A stretch of DNA of 64,000 bases from Byssothecium circinans (taxonomy: Eukaryota > Ascomycota > Dothideomycetes > Pleosporales > Massarinaceae). The notes under the pieces were generated by a model. That model had not been told where the DNA came from. It saw only the letters and a list, made by a program, of their open reading frames with translations, and made no database searches. The stretch is from positions 165,905 through 229,904 of the forward strand of contig ML977000.1 in the NCBI GenBank assembly GCA_010015675.1. The letters are read 5' to 3'. Within the stretch, counting starts at the first letter, position 1; every line of letters starts with the position of its first letter. Below, in pieces: positions 50,852-61,522 of the stretch. The translations under genes were made by a program, and so were the position numbers.

Positions 50852-52548
50852 TGTTGCTGTGTTTGGCTGTGTTATGTCGACAATAACAATGACAAAGCTC
50901 AGTTGCAGTTGAACCAAGCAAGTTGACAGCCGAGTCGAAGGTCCGGGGCGGGTTGCCTTGGAGCGCGTCGGGTAGTAATAGGGTTGTACAGTGGTTGTGC
51001 TGGGGCGGGTCGCAGTGGGTGGTGATATTGGGAGGCTGACTAAGGAGGGTGTCGGGGCCTCGTGCTGCTGTGGTAACGGCAGGGAAATCAACAGAAAGCA
51101 CGAGCCTCACCAACGACTCGTGCAATCGCACTGGGGCGACGTCAATGTGCCTGTTGAAAGAGAATATCATTAAGAACATTAAATCGTCCATGACGTTTTT
51201 AGTTATGACGACTGAGTGCAATTGAGTGTAATGGTAAGGCTCGCAGCGTCAATTGAAGGCAACGGGGTTCCAGTACCTGCAGCGGCTCCATCCCGTGAGT
51301 GCACCTGCATAACCCCATGCTCCACGTTATGCGTCATCCGATAAACGCCATCCCCAGGCCCAGATCGAGCATCAGCGGCTATCTGTGGGACGGATTGTCG
51401 TCGCTATGCCAATGCCCACCGGCAGCTGAAGATGCAGAGAGACGGCGGTAAACACGCTGCCGCTTTCGTCTAGCGCGGGTACTATCCGATGACCATGACG
51501 AGGAACATGCTGACTGTTGATTCGTTACCGATGTCTCCAAAGAGGAGCCCAAGCCGGACTGGAGGGACGTGGTTTCAAAGTTTGACAGGCAATACCCTGC
51601 GTTGACAGATGTCAAACTACCATGCTCTCGTGGACTAGAGAAACTCGGTAAATTAGAAGGTAGTTTTTCGACATAAATACTTGTGTAGCTCTGCTAGAAT
51701 ACTGACAAGGTCTTTGACACTAGTGCTATTGCCGTGTTTTACAGCCCCGCGAGAGCCATGGTAGGATGTAAAACGGAGTAATGTAGTTCGAACCTGGAGT
51801 TCCCTACTAAGAGGGTGTTGCAGAGAAATGTTCCATGATTAACTTATAGAGCATGCTAGCACGCGTTTATAACTTCGTCGCAACGAGTAGACACCTCTAT
51901 TGCCGACCTATATAGGTACATACCGTTAAACTTGCTACGTGCTTGTCTAACGCTGCTAATGTCCTTGTCTTTGTCGACATTGCATGTCTTCGGTTGCTAG
52001 GTCGTTTTTGTGCCATTACTAGACACGCGATGTCGCGTTACTTGCAGTTAAGTTTCTATAAAAAATATGACTGCACGTAATTTTCTCTCTTGTACATTGC
52101 AGCATTGCATCGAGCAGCAGGGCATCTTCTTCTCACTCCAGTATTCTCGTGCATTACCGTATGCGGCAAGCGCGGCTGGGGTCAGCATGTCGCAGCTGAA
52201 TGAATCCCATGAATACATTTCTGCATAAATTATATTCCGGATGATTGCGGGCGAACACCACAAGGACAGGACGTCTTTCACCTTTCAGACAGGTGTACTC
52301 CGCACAACCTACAACGCCTGCTTTTTAGTACGGTGATAAGTCAGTCCGCAGCCAGCCCAGGTATCCCCATGTGGAGTGCCTGGATGCAGGGAATGTGAAA
52401 TGAGGAGCTTTGTTTACGCGGACGGACCACGCCGCGTGATGGTAGTAGATCGAAACACAAAATCTCAGGAGCCACGGGGCATCGCATAGTGACTCGACAA
52501 CGCTTCTCCCCTCCGCCCTCGAGAAATGCAGCCTCAGATGACTGTGGA
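50852..52548. other. Divergent intergenic, kinase and DUF4048-like promoters
   Basis: About 1.7 kb between two head-to-head genes. Short frames on both strands (for example 51379-51615) lack support. 51650-52080 is AT-rich with nothing coding. The part from about 52480 is the leader or N-terminus of the next gene. Confidence 0.45.
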
Positions 52549-54468
52549 ATGGTTTCCTCAGCAAGCCCTGCTGTGCTGAAAGCCTATGTCGACTGGCTGA
52601 AGAGTGGCTTTTTCCTGCGTCTCCTGGGCGTCCCTGCTGCCCTATTGGCCATCTACCTAGAGGTCTACGGCTCATCCCCTCGAACTACTTCGCTTATCCT
52701 CCACCGCCTTTCGCGACGTCTGCGTCTGTCTGCCGTTGCCTGCATGCTCAGGAAGGACTATGAGAACGGCCTGAACGACGTCTTCTATGTGGGCGGAGCG
52801 GACGTCATGTCCAGTGCACAGTCACAATCCAGGTCTAATTTGACGACCCTGGACAAAGGCCGGATCTCACCAGGGGGCCAAACACCTCGCAAAGAACCTC
52901 ACAACCCTTCCGACACCTCGTCCTCATCCTCCAGCACGCTCTCTCAACCCTCCCCCAATCCCGACACAATGCACTCTCGCTCCCAATCCAACGTTGACGT
53001 CCTGCGCCAGGGCAAACGACTCTCGCTACAATTCCCTATCCAGCCTTCCAACGGCACCAACTCGCCCGTCTTCTCACCGCGTTCCCGTCCGCAATCATGG
53101 GTCGCCGCCCCGTCTCCCATTCCCTCACCCGACGCTGTCTCTATGCCGGAAACCAACCTTCTCGCCATCGTCGCCGCCCAGGAGCGATTCGTGCTCGAGC
53201 TCAAGGAGGAGCTGACCAAGGCCGAGCTGGACCTCAAGATGCTCAAGAAGCACTTTGCTACACAAGAAGCCGTCAAGCAGCGCAACGACCTGCGAAAAAT
53301 CACCCAGCTGCAGCCGCTCAACACCACGCTGGCCAACTACGGCTCCGACCAAGACGACGAAGACGGCTCACAGCTGTGGATGCAAAAGGAGATGGAGCGC
53401 CGGAAAGCGCTGCTCAGCGGCACCAAGTCGTCTCAACGCAAGGTCTTCAGCGGATCGAGGCACCTACGCACTCTCTCATTACTGTCGCCCGACAAGTCAT
53501 ACTCGCCCTCGTTCCCCCAGCCACTCGATATTCGACCAGAGCCCACAGCCGCACCTGTCACCAACACCAAGTTCAACAACCACATGCGACCGCCTCCCCT
53601 CACACGAAATTCTACAACACCCGTCATTGCCGACCAGATTGCCGACACCGTCAATGGCGAGCGCTACGATCTCGGCGGACTCAACAATGTCCAGCGCGAC
53701 GCACTCCTCCGCACAGGAAAGCAGATGGCCACCGATCTCAAAGACGGACTCCTCACGTTTATTGAAGATATTAGGCAAGCCACGGTTGGCGAAGAGGCTG
53801 TTACCGGTGCAGAGAGGGCAGGGTCTTCCGCCAAGGGAGTTCGGAAAGCTTCCGATGTCAGACCAACCCTGCAGCGAGCCACAAGCTCCAAGAAGCCCAC
53901 GAGCAAGCCTGGTGACATTGGGGATGATTTCTGGAAGGAGCACGGTCTGTCTGAACCAAAGGCCTCTGCTACACACAAGAAGACTCACGCCCTCAAGCAC
54001 CCCGCTCGCACTCCACAAAGGCCCGCGCCGACCCAAAAGACGGCCGAAGAGTTCGAAGACTGGGATAACTGGGACACTCCGAATGAGAAGCCAACAAAGG
54101 CCTTAGGAGAAGATGGAAATAGTTCCGACGAGTCTGACGAGCCGTCATCACCGGTGTCGCGCCAGGCAAGCTCAAGAACTAGCACCAGGTACCACTCAAA
54201 ACGTCATGACTCTAAAGCTTCCACGCTCACAACGTCTAGCTCTGCGGGTTTGCCTGACGATGCTCTCCCCCGTGACCCGAAGCGCAACTCTATTCCCTGG
54301 CCTGACCTGGTCAAATACTCTCCTTCCCATTTGAAACGGACCGCTTCGCATTTAATGAAGGAATGGGAGAAGAACCTTACACCACCCCCGGAGTCGAGGG
54401 ACTCAACTCATGCGAGCGGCGACTACATTGGACGAGCTGTCTCCCCTGCTGAGCGCGCGGAACGATGA
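52549..54468 (+). CDS. DUF4048-like fungal protein, mostly disordered
   Basis: A single open frame of 639 residues from ATG 52549. An alternative start at ATG 52807 (Met-Ser-Ser-Ala-Gln-Ser) would remove 86 residues that include a hydrophobic stretch; since the Ser/Pro-rich style typical of the family begins only there, 52807 may be the true start. The protein has a Ser-rich N-terminus, a central coiled coil with Ala-Gln-Glu-Arg-Phe-Val-Leu-Glu-Leu-Lys-Glu-Glu-Leu (about residues 235-275), a conserved-looking Gln-Met-Ala-Thr-Asp-Leu-Lys-Asp-Gly-Leu-Leu-Thr-Phe-Ile-Glu-Asp-Ile-Arg segment near 405-425, Trp-Lys-Glu-His-Gly, and an acidic Asp-Trp-Asn-Trp patch near 510. These match my recollection of the DUF4048 family of filamentous ascomycetes. 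Molecular function is unknown; the coiled coil implies self- or partner association. Confidence 0.72.
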   Translation: MVSSASPAVLKAYVDWLKSGFFLRLLGVPAALLAIYLEVYGSSPRTTSLILHRLSRRLRLSAVACMLRKDYENGLNDVFYVGGADVMSSAQSQSRSNLTTLDKGRISPGGQTPRKEPHNPSDTSSSSSSTLSQPSPNPDTMHSRSQSNVDVLRQGKRLSLQFPIQPSNGTNSPVFSPRSRPQSWVAAPSPIPSPDAVSMPETNLLAIVAAQERFVLELKEELTKAELDLKMLKKHFATQEAVKQRNDLRKITQLQPLNTTLANYGSDQDDEDGSQLWMQKEMERRKALLSGTKSSQRKVFSGSRHLRTLSLLSPDKSYSPSFPQPLDIRPEPTAAPVTNTKFNNHMRPPPLTRNSTTPVIADQIADTVNGERYDLGGLNNVQRDALLRTGKQMATDLKDGLLTFIEDIRQATVGEEAVTGAERAGSSAKGVRKASDVRPTLQRATSSKKPTSKPGDIGDDFWKEHGLSEPKASATHKKTHALKHPARTPQRPAPTQKTAEEFEDWDNWDTPNEKPTKALGEDGNSSDESDEPSSPVSRQASSRTSTRYHSKRHDSKASTLTTSSSAGLPDDALPRDPKRNSIPWPDLVKYSPSHLKRTASHLMKEWEKNLTPPPESRDSTHASGDYIGRAVSPAERAER

Positions 54469-54985
54469 ATGACGCGATGCACGACCTACGCCGTAGATGT
54501 AACGATGTAACGCTATTAGACGCAATGTTTTATTCTAATCCTCTGCATATAGAAGATTTTGAGGGAGGTGGCTTGGTGCGTAATCGAAGTCTGGATAGAC
54601 ACGGTATGAGAGAGGTTGCTTCCGTGTTGATATAATGGAGTAGGGTACCTGGTCGGGTCTAGAGTAGACATGCTGATGTTATTTATCGATGTTAATGATA
54701 CCGAAATGTTTGATCTTTGCCGAAACTGCTCCTTTTCTCCCTCTTCTTAATCTCGAGACCTGATATTCAACGTGAAATGTTGCGCGCGATTGCAAATGGT
54801 AGATTGCTGTCCCCAAATACTCCGTACTGCAGCGATGGTTGACTGACTGCCAACGCCAAGACATCATCGCGGTAAATCCCGTCCTCCGCGCCTTCTCCGC
54901 AAAATAATCCCAACTTTCACTGGTGCTCTTGAACTTTTCTCACCACTCCCACTCGAACCCACCACAACAAATTCCCACAATCGCG
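54469..54985. other. Intergenic, TIM22 promoter
   Basis: 3' flank of the DUF4048-like gene and promoter/leader of TIM22. No gene is seen. Confidence 0.5.
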
Positions 54986-55989
54986 ATGGCATTTCCCGGT
55001 CCCGGCGGCATGCCAGGCATGAACCCTAATGCGGGGATGTCGGAGCAGGAACAGCAGATGGTGAAAATGGTATGCGCCTCTCTCCCTCTCCCTTGTGACT
55101 TCCATTCCACCTCAAGGCAGAACGGAGAAGTTACACCGGTCCACCGAGACTCGAAAGCAAGTACGTGATAGAAGCTGACGTGGGGTTAGATGCAAATGGG
55201 TATGGAGAGCTGTGTAGGCAAGACGGCAATGGCGGGTGTCATGGGTGGCGGCCTGGGTGCTATGTTCGGACTATTCATGAGTTCTGTGAGTATCTCACTC
55301 GTTAATTCCTCGTCAGTTGAGAGCATTGTCAAGGCTAATATCACGAGTTGTAGATGCGCTACGATACTCCAATGTCGCAACCCCTTCCTGTCCACACTCC
55401 CGCGCCTGCTGCTTCAGCAACCACGACAACAACTCCTTCAGGCGCAAAACCCGCGCCAACTACACCCTCCACAACCTCAACACTAGCCTCCACCGCTGCG
55501 AAACCACCCGTCTCATCCGCCTCCGCACCGCTCCCCTCAACGCTCTCCCCAGGCACTACAGTCCCCCTAACCGACCTCCCGCTGCGCCAACAGCTCAAAC
55601 ACGGTCTGCGCGACATGTACCGCTCGTCCCTCTCGTCGGGGAAAAACTTCGCAAAAGTCGGCGCCATCTTCAGCGGCACCGAGTGCGCGATCGAGGGCCT
55701 GAGGGCGAAGAACGATCTCTGGAATGGCGTTGCGGGGGGCTGTATAACGGGCGGTGTGCTAGCTAGGGGCGCGGGACCGCAAGCCGCCGCTGTGGGGTGT
55801 GCGGGGTTTGCGGTGTTTTCGGCCGCTATTGATGCTTATATGGTGAGTGATTTTCTTACTTTGGGGAAGGGGGATGGGAGGGGATGAGATTTGGGTGTAA
55901 TGGAGGAGATTTCTACGGGAGGGGAAGTGTGATGGCTAACGAGTGTACAGAGGATGCCTGAAGATGAGCGAAGTCGACCGATTGCTTAG
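54986..55989 (+). CDS. TIM22: Mitochondrial inner-membrane translocase subunit Tim22
   Basis: Four exons, 54986..55069, 55190..55285, 55354..55842 and 55951..55989, all phase 0, give 235 residues. Tim22 is the channel of the carrier translocase that inserts multi-spanning proteins such as carriers into the inner mitochondrial membrane. The Tim17/22/23 family features are plain: Gly-Met-Glu-Ser-Cys-Val-Gly-Lys-Thr followed by the Gly-rich first membrane helix with GxxxG spacing (Gly-Gly-Gly-Leu-Gly-Ala-Met-Phe-Gly), then later helices containing Gly-Thr-Glu-Cys-Ala-Ile-Glu-Gly and Gly-Cys-Ile-Thr-Gly-Gly. The two Cys correspond to the disulfide pair of Tim22. Between the first and second helix lies a Pro/Thr/Ser-rich loop of about 75 residues, longer than in yeast (207 residues total). 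The tiny last exon encodes Arg-Met-Pro and a charged tail. Confidence 0.93.
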
Positions 55990-57318
55990 ACGTTACATCA
56001 TCATTCCTAGATAAGATGCATATATTGCCCAGGAGTGGGTTATAGGGATTTTCGCGCTACTGTAACTGTAACACCAATTGTATACCACGCCGAGAGAAGA
56101 ACGATGGATATAGACGAGGAGGCGATAGCATTGGGCGGCGTTACGGGGGAAATCTCAATAGAGCGCATATTCGTCGTTGTTGGTGGTCAAATCACTGGTC
56201 ATGTACGAATGCATGCATGGGTTTAGATGCGAGAAAGCAATAGACGCAAGAGGAAGTAAAACCTGTTCAAAGAAGACGGACTGCGCCTCGCATTTCTTGC
56301 AAATAGATATGCTTTATTGGAGATTCAAATCCATCCATGTTCGAGTGTATCAGGTGGTACCTGCAACTGATTCCACCCCTTTCGAAGGAATGTGAGACTA
56401 CTCATACCATTCCTTCCTCAACAATGCTATATTTACGTTCAGACGCTCGGGAGTTATGTTGGGCTTTTGACTACGATGATACACATGTACCCTGAATGGG
56501 TTGGTTGGCAGGGCATTGCACCCCATTGTTTGCTTTTGACGATAAATATAAATAGCCATGCACGCGGTTCACGGGAAAGCGCCCATTCAGAAGAAATATT
56601 ATAGCTGTGAGCTGGCTAGCCTTCAGCAAGAGTGAGGTTTTGTGGGTGGGGCGTTTTTCCGTGAACCGTGTGCCATGTTACTTGTAGAGCATGACAATAC
56701 GTCTCGAGTCAAGGGGACAGGGTTGGTGCAGGGGGAAGTCGATTTTGATTGGGAGTAGAGCAGTGAATGGATAAATAGATTAATTCAGATTGGATACACT
56801 GAGCTCGTGCCGGATTACCCGTTATAGCCGACTACTCGAAAGAACAATTTGTGTCAAGATTAAAAAGAAGGAAAAAGGAAAACTGTGGACTTGGTTACGC
56901 AAGGAGAGATTCAAACCTGAAAATGAAATAACGTGAGTTGCTTGTATGGGTATTGAAAATTGAGCGGAGAGGGGGGAACGTATGTTGGAAAGGACGGGTC
57001 ATAATCGTCATTAGAAAACGAAACATTACAGCGTTGCAAACATTCTGTTTGACAGGGGGAAAGAGCAGGGCGAAAAGGACCAATTTGTGCTTTGAAGCAT
57101 AACAAGATCGGCAAAGGATCGTAGTGTCGAGGAGACGGAAATATCGAGCTGTAGATGCGGTCAAAAGGGGGTAGCCGAAGAGATGGTAGGCGTAATACGG
57201 TATGGCCCGGTGGCTCGTGACATTTTGATGGTTCGCATGCGGATAACCAACGGACCGTCCCGAGTGGTTGGTCTTGGCGGGGGCCATAAAACTCAACGTC
57301 TCTCCATGTCCAACTTCT
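55990..57318. other. Intergenic, no gene seen
   Basis: About 1.3 kb of 3' flanking sequence from TIM22 (+) and the unrecognised minus-strand gene. A minus-strand frame at 56895-57416 only overlaps the final exon of the latter in another frame. Confidence 0.45.
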
Positions 57319-58229
57319 TCAAGCGTAGTAACAACTGTGCTCATAACGTCGGAGCTCTTCGGCCGTCGAGCGGGCCGAATATGACGGGGGACAGGTGTAT
57401 ACGTAGACGACAACACCCCTTTTGTCGGTGCCTACTGCGAGTCAGTGAATGCACATGGCTGGCTGACTAGTTCATTGACTTACGTCCATCTTGCAGACTA
57501 TGGAAACCCCATCGGCCGGCTTGGAACATGAATGGAAGCATGTATGTGAGTTGATTGGGGGGCATCGAGAACGCGAGCAGGGCGAGGAATATTGGAAGGT
57601 CTCCTGTGAGACCGCCGTATCGTAAATCTTGCGTTACTCTACGGGCATCGTGGTAATGGGTCGGCAACAGCATCCTCGGCCAAAATTGATCTGGCCTTGT
57701 CCAGTTTAATGTATGCCGCTGGCCTGCGTTCGTGAGGTACGTGGAGTAATCGGTTTCTTCGTAATCGAACGAGAGAGGATGCCAGGCTTCTCCACCTGTT
57801 GGCCTCGTAGCATCGCCTCTTAGGATCCAGAAACCAAATCCACCGCAGTAATATGCAGAGAAGGTCTTGTACGGAACTGAGTTTGCAGGCAAACCAGGCA
57901 TAGGCCGTATTCCCTGACCGTCACAATACCACCATTTGCCACTGGCGCCGCCTGGGATGCACGCATTGTCGCCACGCCTCGTTGATGGCCTCCAGATATT
58001 TCCGTCATTTTGTGGGCGAGAAACACCCCTCTCGACTATTTCGTCAATTCGAAAGAAGAAGGGCGGCTGTGGTCGGATCTGCGTCAGGCTGCACATGGTG
58101 CTTGGAGTGGAGAACACTGACCGACATGTTCATTTCGTCGACGATCTGAGGAATTCCTAAAATAGTAGCGATGCGCAATCAGCTTTCCAAACATACACCT
58201 CGCTTGCCTCGTACCCTTCCCTTTCCCAT
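57319..58229 (-). CDS. Unrecognised 253-residue protein, four exons
   Basis: Exons 58229..58199, 58156..58122, 58066..57484 and 57431..57319 join in phase with good signals (donors GTGTAT, GTCAGT and GTAAGT, CTGAC branch site in the second intron) and total 254 codons with the stop. The protein begins Met-Gly-Lys-Gly-Arg-Val-Arg-Gly-Lys-Arg. It is rich in Trp, Tyr, Phe, Pro and Gly, with five cysteines, for example Asn-Ala-Cys-Ile-Pro, Trp-Trp-Tyr-Cys-Asp and Tyr-Cys-Gly-Gly-Phe-Gly-Phe-Trp. There is no signal peptide at the predicted start and no clear membrane helix, although the Met-Leu-Pro-Phe-Met-Phe segment near residue 185 is hydrophobic. I do not recognise the family. The composition suggests a compact folded domain, and conserved-looking exon junctions argue that it is a real gene. 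Confidence 0.68.
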
Positions 58230-61200
58230 TGCTAACACTGGCCTTTATCCATTCGCCCAGTAGATGAGGCTCTGCTGCATTTCACCATCCAGGACGTATT
58301 CCGCGACCCTGATCACCCGACACATAGTCGGTAGCGGTCTCATGCCGCGGATAAGGTGCTGGCACACATAGAGTTGACAAACGCGGCAGAATCCTGTACG
58401 GCGCAGAGGCGTGGAGCTCCATCCTGGCCACCACCGCCTTACCCCGCCGCCGGCTCAGCCCGGATCATAGCAGCCGTAGAGAACAAGTTATTGTATTTTG
58501 TATGCTCCAATTCTTGTGACTGGAGGTATAAGAGAGTCGAAACGTAGTGCCGCTCTGAGAGTCCCCCGGCGGTGAGGGACCCGATCCGCGACGAGATTTC
58601 TGATGGCACTGCTGGAGTTTTACGCCTTTGCCCCAGTGTAGATATCGCCTGTGGCAGCTGCAGTGAGTGAACAGAGAGTGGTAAACCAACCGGTTATCCC
58701 GCTGGGCGGCAGTGTGAGGATGCATGCAAACGTGGCCAACCATCAAGTGCTCCATAGCGCACTCGCAAGGTATGACCCTGTGCTATCGGCACGCCTTTGT
58801 AATGATTCCGTGAGCGAGTGTGCGAACCGCAGCATGGCGCACGCCGAGAGAGGAAGAAGGGTCGGCTAGCTCCCGTGTGTCTGCGTTGGCCCCGCAGGTA
58901 AGCCTTTCCTCGAGCTACACCGTAAAGGGGCTATGATTTTCGTCCGGTGGATGGGAAGTGTTGGCAGTCGGTATTACGAGGGCGAGTAGGTTCTACGTGG
59001 ACATTAGTACGAATGCAGTGGGTTCACTGTCCGCTCATGGAAAGTCCCCGATCGCCGAAATCATGGGCAGTCACATTGCTCTGAGCGGTGGGCTCTGAGC
59101 AATGTACGTCGACAAAGACGGGAACTACAGTATTGCGGCTCTGCTCGAAGATCATGGCTTGCGAAGTACAAAGGAGTGGGCAGGCGAGCTGCAACCGCGG
59201 GTCAGTCGAACCGGCCGAAGGCAACGCCGATCGAAGATTGGTGGGACGGCGTCCGTCAGGCCTCGGCGATCCGAGCGATGGAGGAGTAAGTTGCTGACAC
59301 CTACGTGAACGCCTTGGGTGCAGTCAAGATTGATAACGTTGCACTTCAGAAAATCGTGGGAACGAAGGGCAATATGTAGGCAGTAGCCCTTTGCTGACCA
59401 ACCCTGGGCTGCGGCACAGTGTAGTCTCACCGAGGACGTTTGCCTTGTTGCCTTCTTTTCCATCCTGACACTGCTCCTTGAGCCGCTTCTTCTGCCCTGG
59501 CGAATAAGGCTCTTGAAGTGCAGCAGCTTTCTTCGACACTACATCTTCGGCTGCAATGCAGCATCGTCCTCCTGGCCCCAAATTGGCGCCAGAACTGACG
59601 GGACCGTCGATCGACGACCAATAAGACAGACTGTTCGCCATCCTTCAGGGTCGGCCTCACCGGTAAAGACGCATCTGCCTTTCGAAATCAGTCCCCTATG
59701 CACTTATACTTGGGCCACATTGCTTAGAAACAACTCACCGGTCAGCATTGCGCCTGCACTGAGATTGCTTTCATATTGACACCCTGTAGGGCGGCGTGTA
59801 GGGTCGCGCATACGTCGTTGGTCAATACTATTAGCCCACAATTCGACACAAGAGAGACTACCGGAGGAGCATTCGCCAGTAGAAGACCACCAAACACCAA
59901 TACCTCCTCGCAAGGTTGATGGGTATGCTGCGCTTCCACAGGCGAGGACTTCGCATACGGCGAGAAGATAGGGCGCAAGACCCGGCTCCGCGACGGGGGC
60001 CACTGAAGCTGGCCGCTACTGGACAGCCCTAGATGCCCCGGCCAAGAAAAGTGATCGCTAGCCATCGGCATACATTCACACAACTAGCGGGGAACCCGGG
60101 TCGTAGTGGGCCATATTCCATCCAAGGAGGAAACGCCTGTGCGTGAGCTTCGGCAAGGTTGTCGAAATCAGCCATGTGGATACAATACTTCCACGACATG
60201 ACGCTTCTCCAAGTCTGGTGCATGCGGCCTTTCTGCTCCTCGGCACCGAGAAGAAAGAAGCCGCTGCAACACCACCGTGGAGCAGAATTGTTGTTTCTCA
60301 AACGCCACCCTCGGAGACAAGCACCTAAAGTAATAAAAGGAGAGCAGCCCTCGGCGAAGGCATCATGCCTAAGCGGTTTATGGGGTCATCCCGAGAATGT
60401 GGCAGTCTTGGAACGTCGGCTGATGTTGACAAGTAGTTCAAGACAGCCCCTAGGCTTTTGGCTACTCAACCGCGAACCTCGTACTGCGGAATCTCAATGC
60501 CTCATGTGAGTTTCACTGAAGAGAGACTAATCGTCCCACAGCTCAACCGAACAATTTAGGGAGAGATAGTATCGTACGAGAAATCGTTTGGTTCATGACA
60601 TCCCGAAAACGTTGGTCGTGCACAAGTAACTGTGGAACCAGAGGGGCATCGGCATCGCACATTTCGCCATAGACGCGAAGGATTCTCAATTGTGCACTTC
60701 GACCATAGGCTCGGGAAGCGCTCCTCCTTTGGTCTTATTCCGTTTCGACATGACGTATCTTGCATAGAATATAGGAGTAACACTGTGGCGTGGGGTATCG
60801 CTCAGAGATGCGAGTTGAGTTGACGGGGTCCCGAGAGGCGCATCGATTAAATCGAAGATTTCCATGGAGGTCTGGACACTAAACCTTAAACCTTTATTGA
60901 GTAGTGGTCAGGAATCTTGGGGTTGCTTTCGAATGGTGATACGACACAAGCGGTACCATGATTTCAAGAATTCCGCACGACACAGCACAACGCTGTCTCG
61001 ACCCAATGCGTCTCAAGCAGTTCCAGCCGCCATCTGTTCGTGGAAATCAGTCGATATCCCTGAGGACTATGCATCCCGCGAGACGCAAAAGAGAAGGTCC
61101 TAAGGGCAGGGGCTGGTAGTACGTCATCGGGATCAGTGGGTCGTCAGGCCAGGCCTTACAAGACAGTGGATGAGATGGACCGCGAGATAAGCATACAGTA

Positions 61201-61522
61201 GATGAGACACAGAGTCAAATTTCATCAAAGAGGGAATATGCAACCAACGATGAAGTCAAGGCGTGAAGGGATATCGTATGGCGCTTGCTTCGGATGGGAG
61301 GCTTAGTCATGGGCTAGCGAGTTAGATATCCAATGACATCAATTTAATTTTTGGCGCACGTACCAAAATTTTGCCTGAAAGTGGTTTGCACGACCTCAAC
61401 ACCTGCGACACTGTTTGGATTTCTGCGAAGATATCTATCAAAGACGAGGAGGATCTTTTTAGGAGTACACGAGATTTCTTACCACATAATCCGGGACTAC
61501 TAAGTCCATAACGTCACTCCAA
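58230..61522. other. 3.3 kb without a supported gene
   Basis: Read on both strands. A + strand piece at 59103-59280 looks protein-like (Met-Tyr-Val-Asp-Lys-Asp-Gly-Asn-Tyr, then in the next frame Pro-Ile-Glu-Asp-Trp-Trp-Asp-Gly-Val-Arg) and ends at a GTAAGT...CTGAC...GCAG intron-like signal around 59286-59324, but a frame change separates its halves. Minus-strand frames at 59704-60003 and 59324-59641 are long but unrecognised. This may be a decayed gene region or contain small lineage-specific genes. Confidence 0.35.

Noticed and set aside
53097..54106. Long Arg/Pro/His-rich frames inside the DUF4048-like gene
   Set aside because: Out-of-frame translations of Ser/Pro-rich codons; the composition is typical of shadow frames.
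56895..57416. 173-codon minus-strand frame as a separate gene
   Set aside because: Its right part overlaps the last exon of the four-exon gene in a different frame, and the rest is AT-rich 3' sequence.
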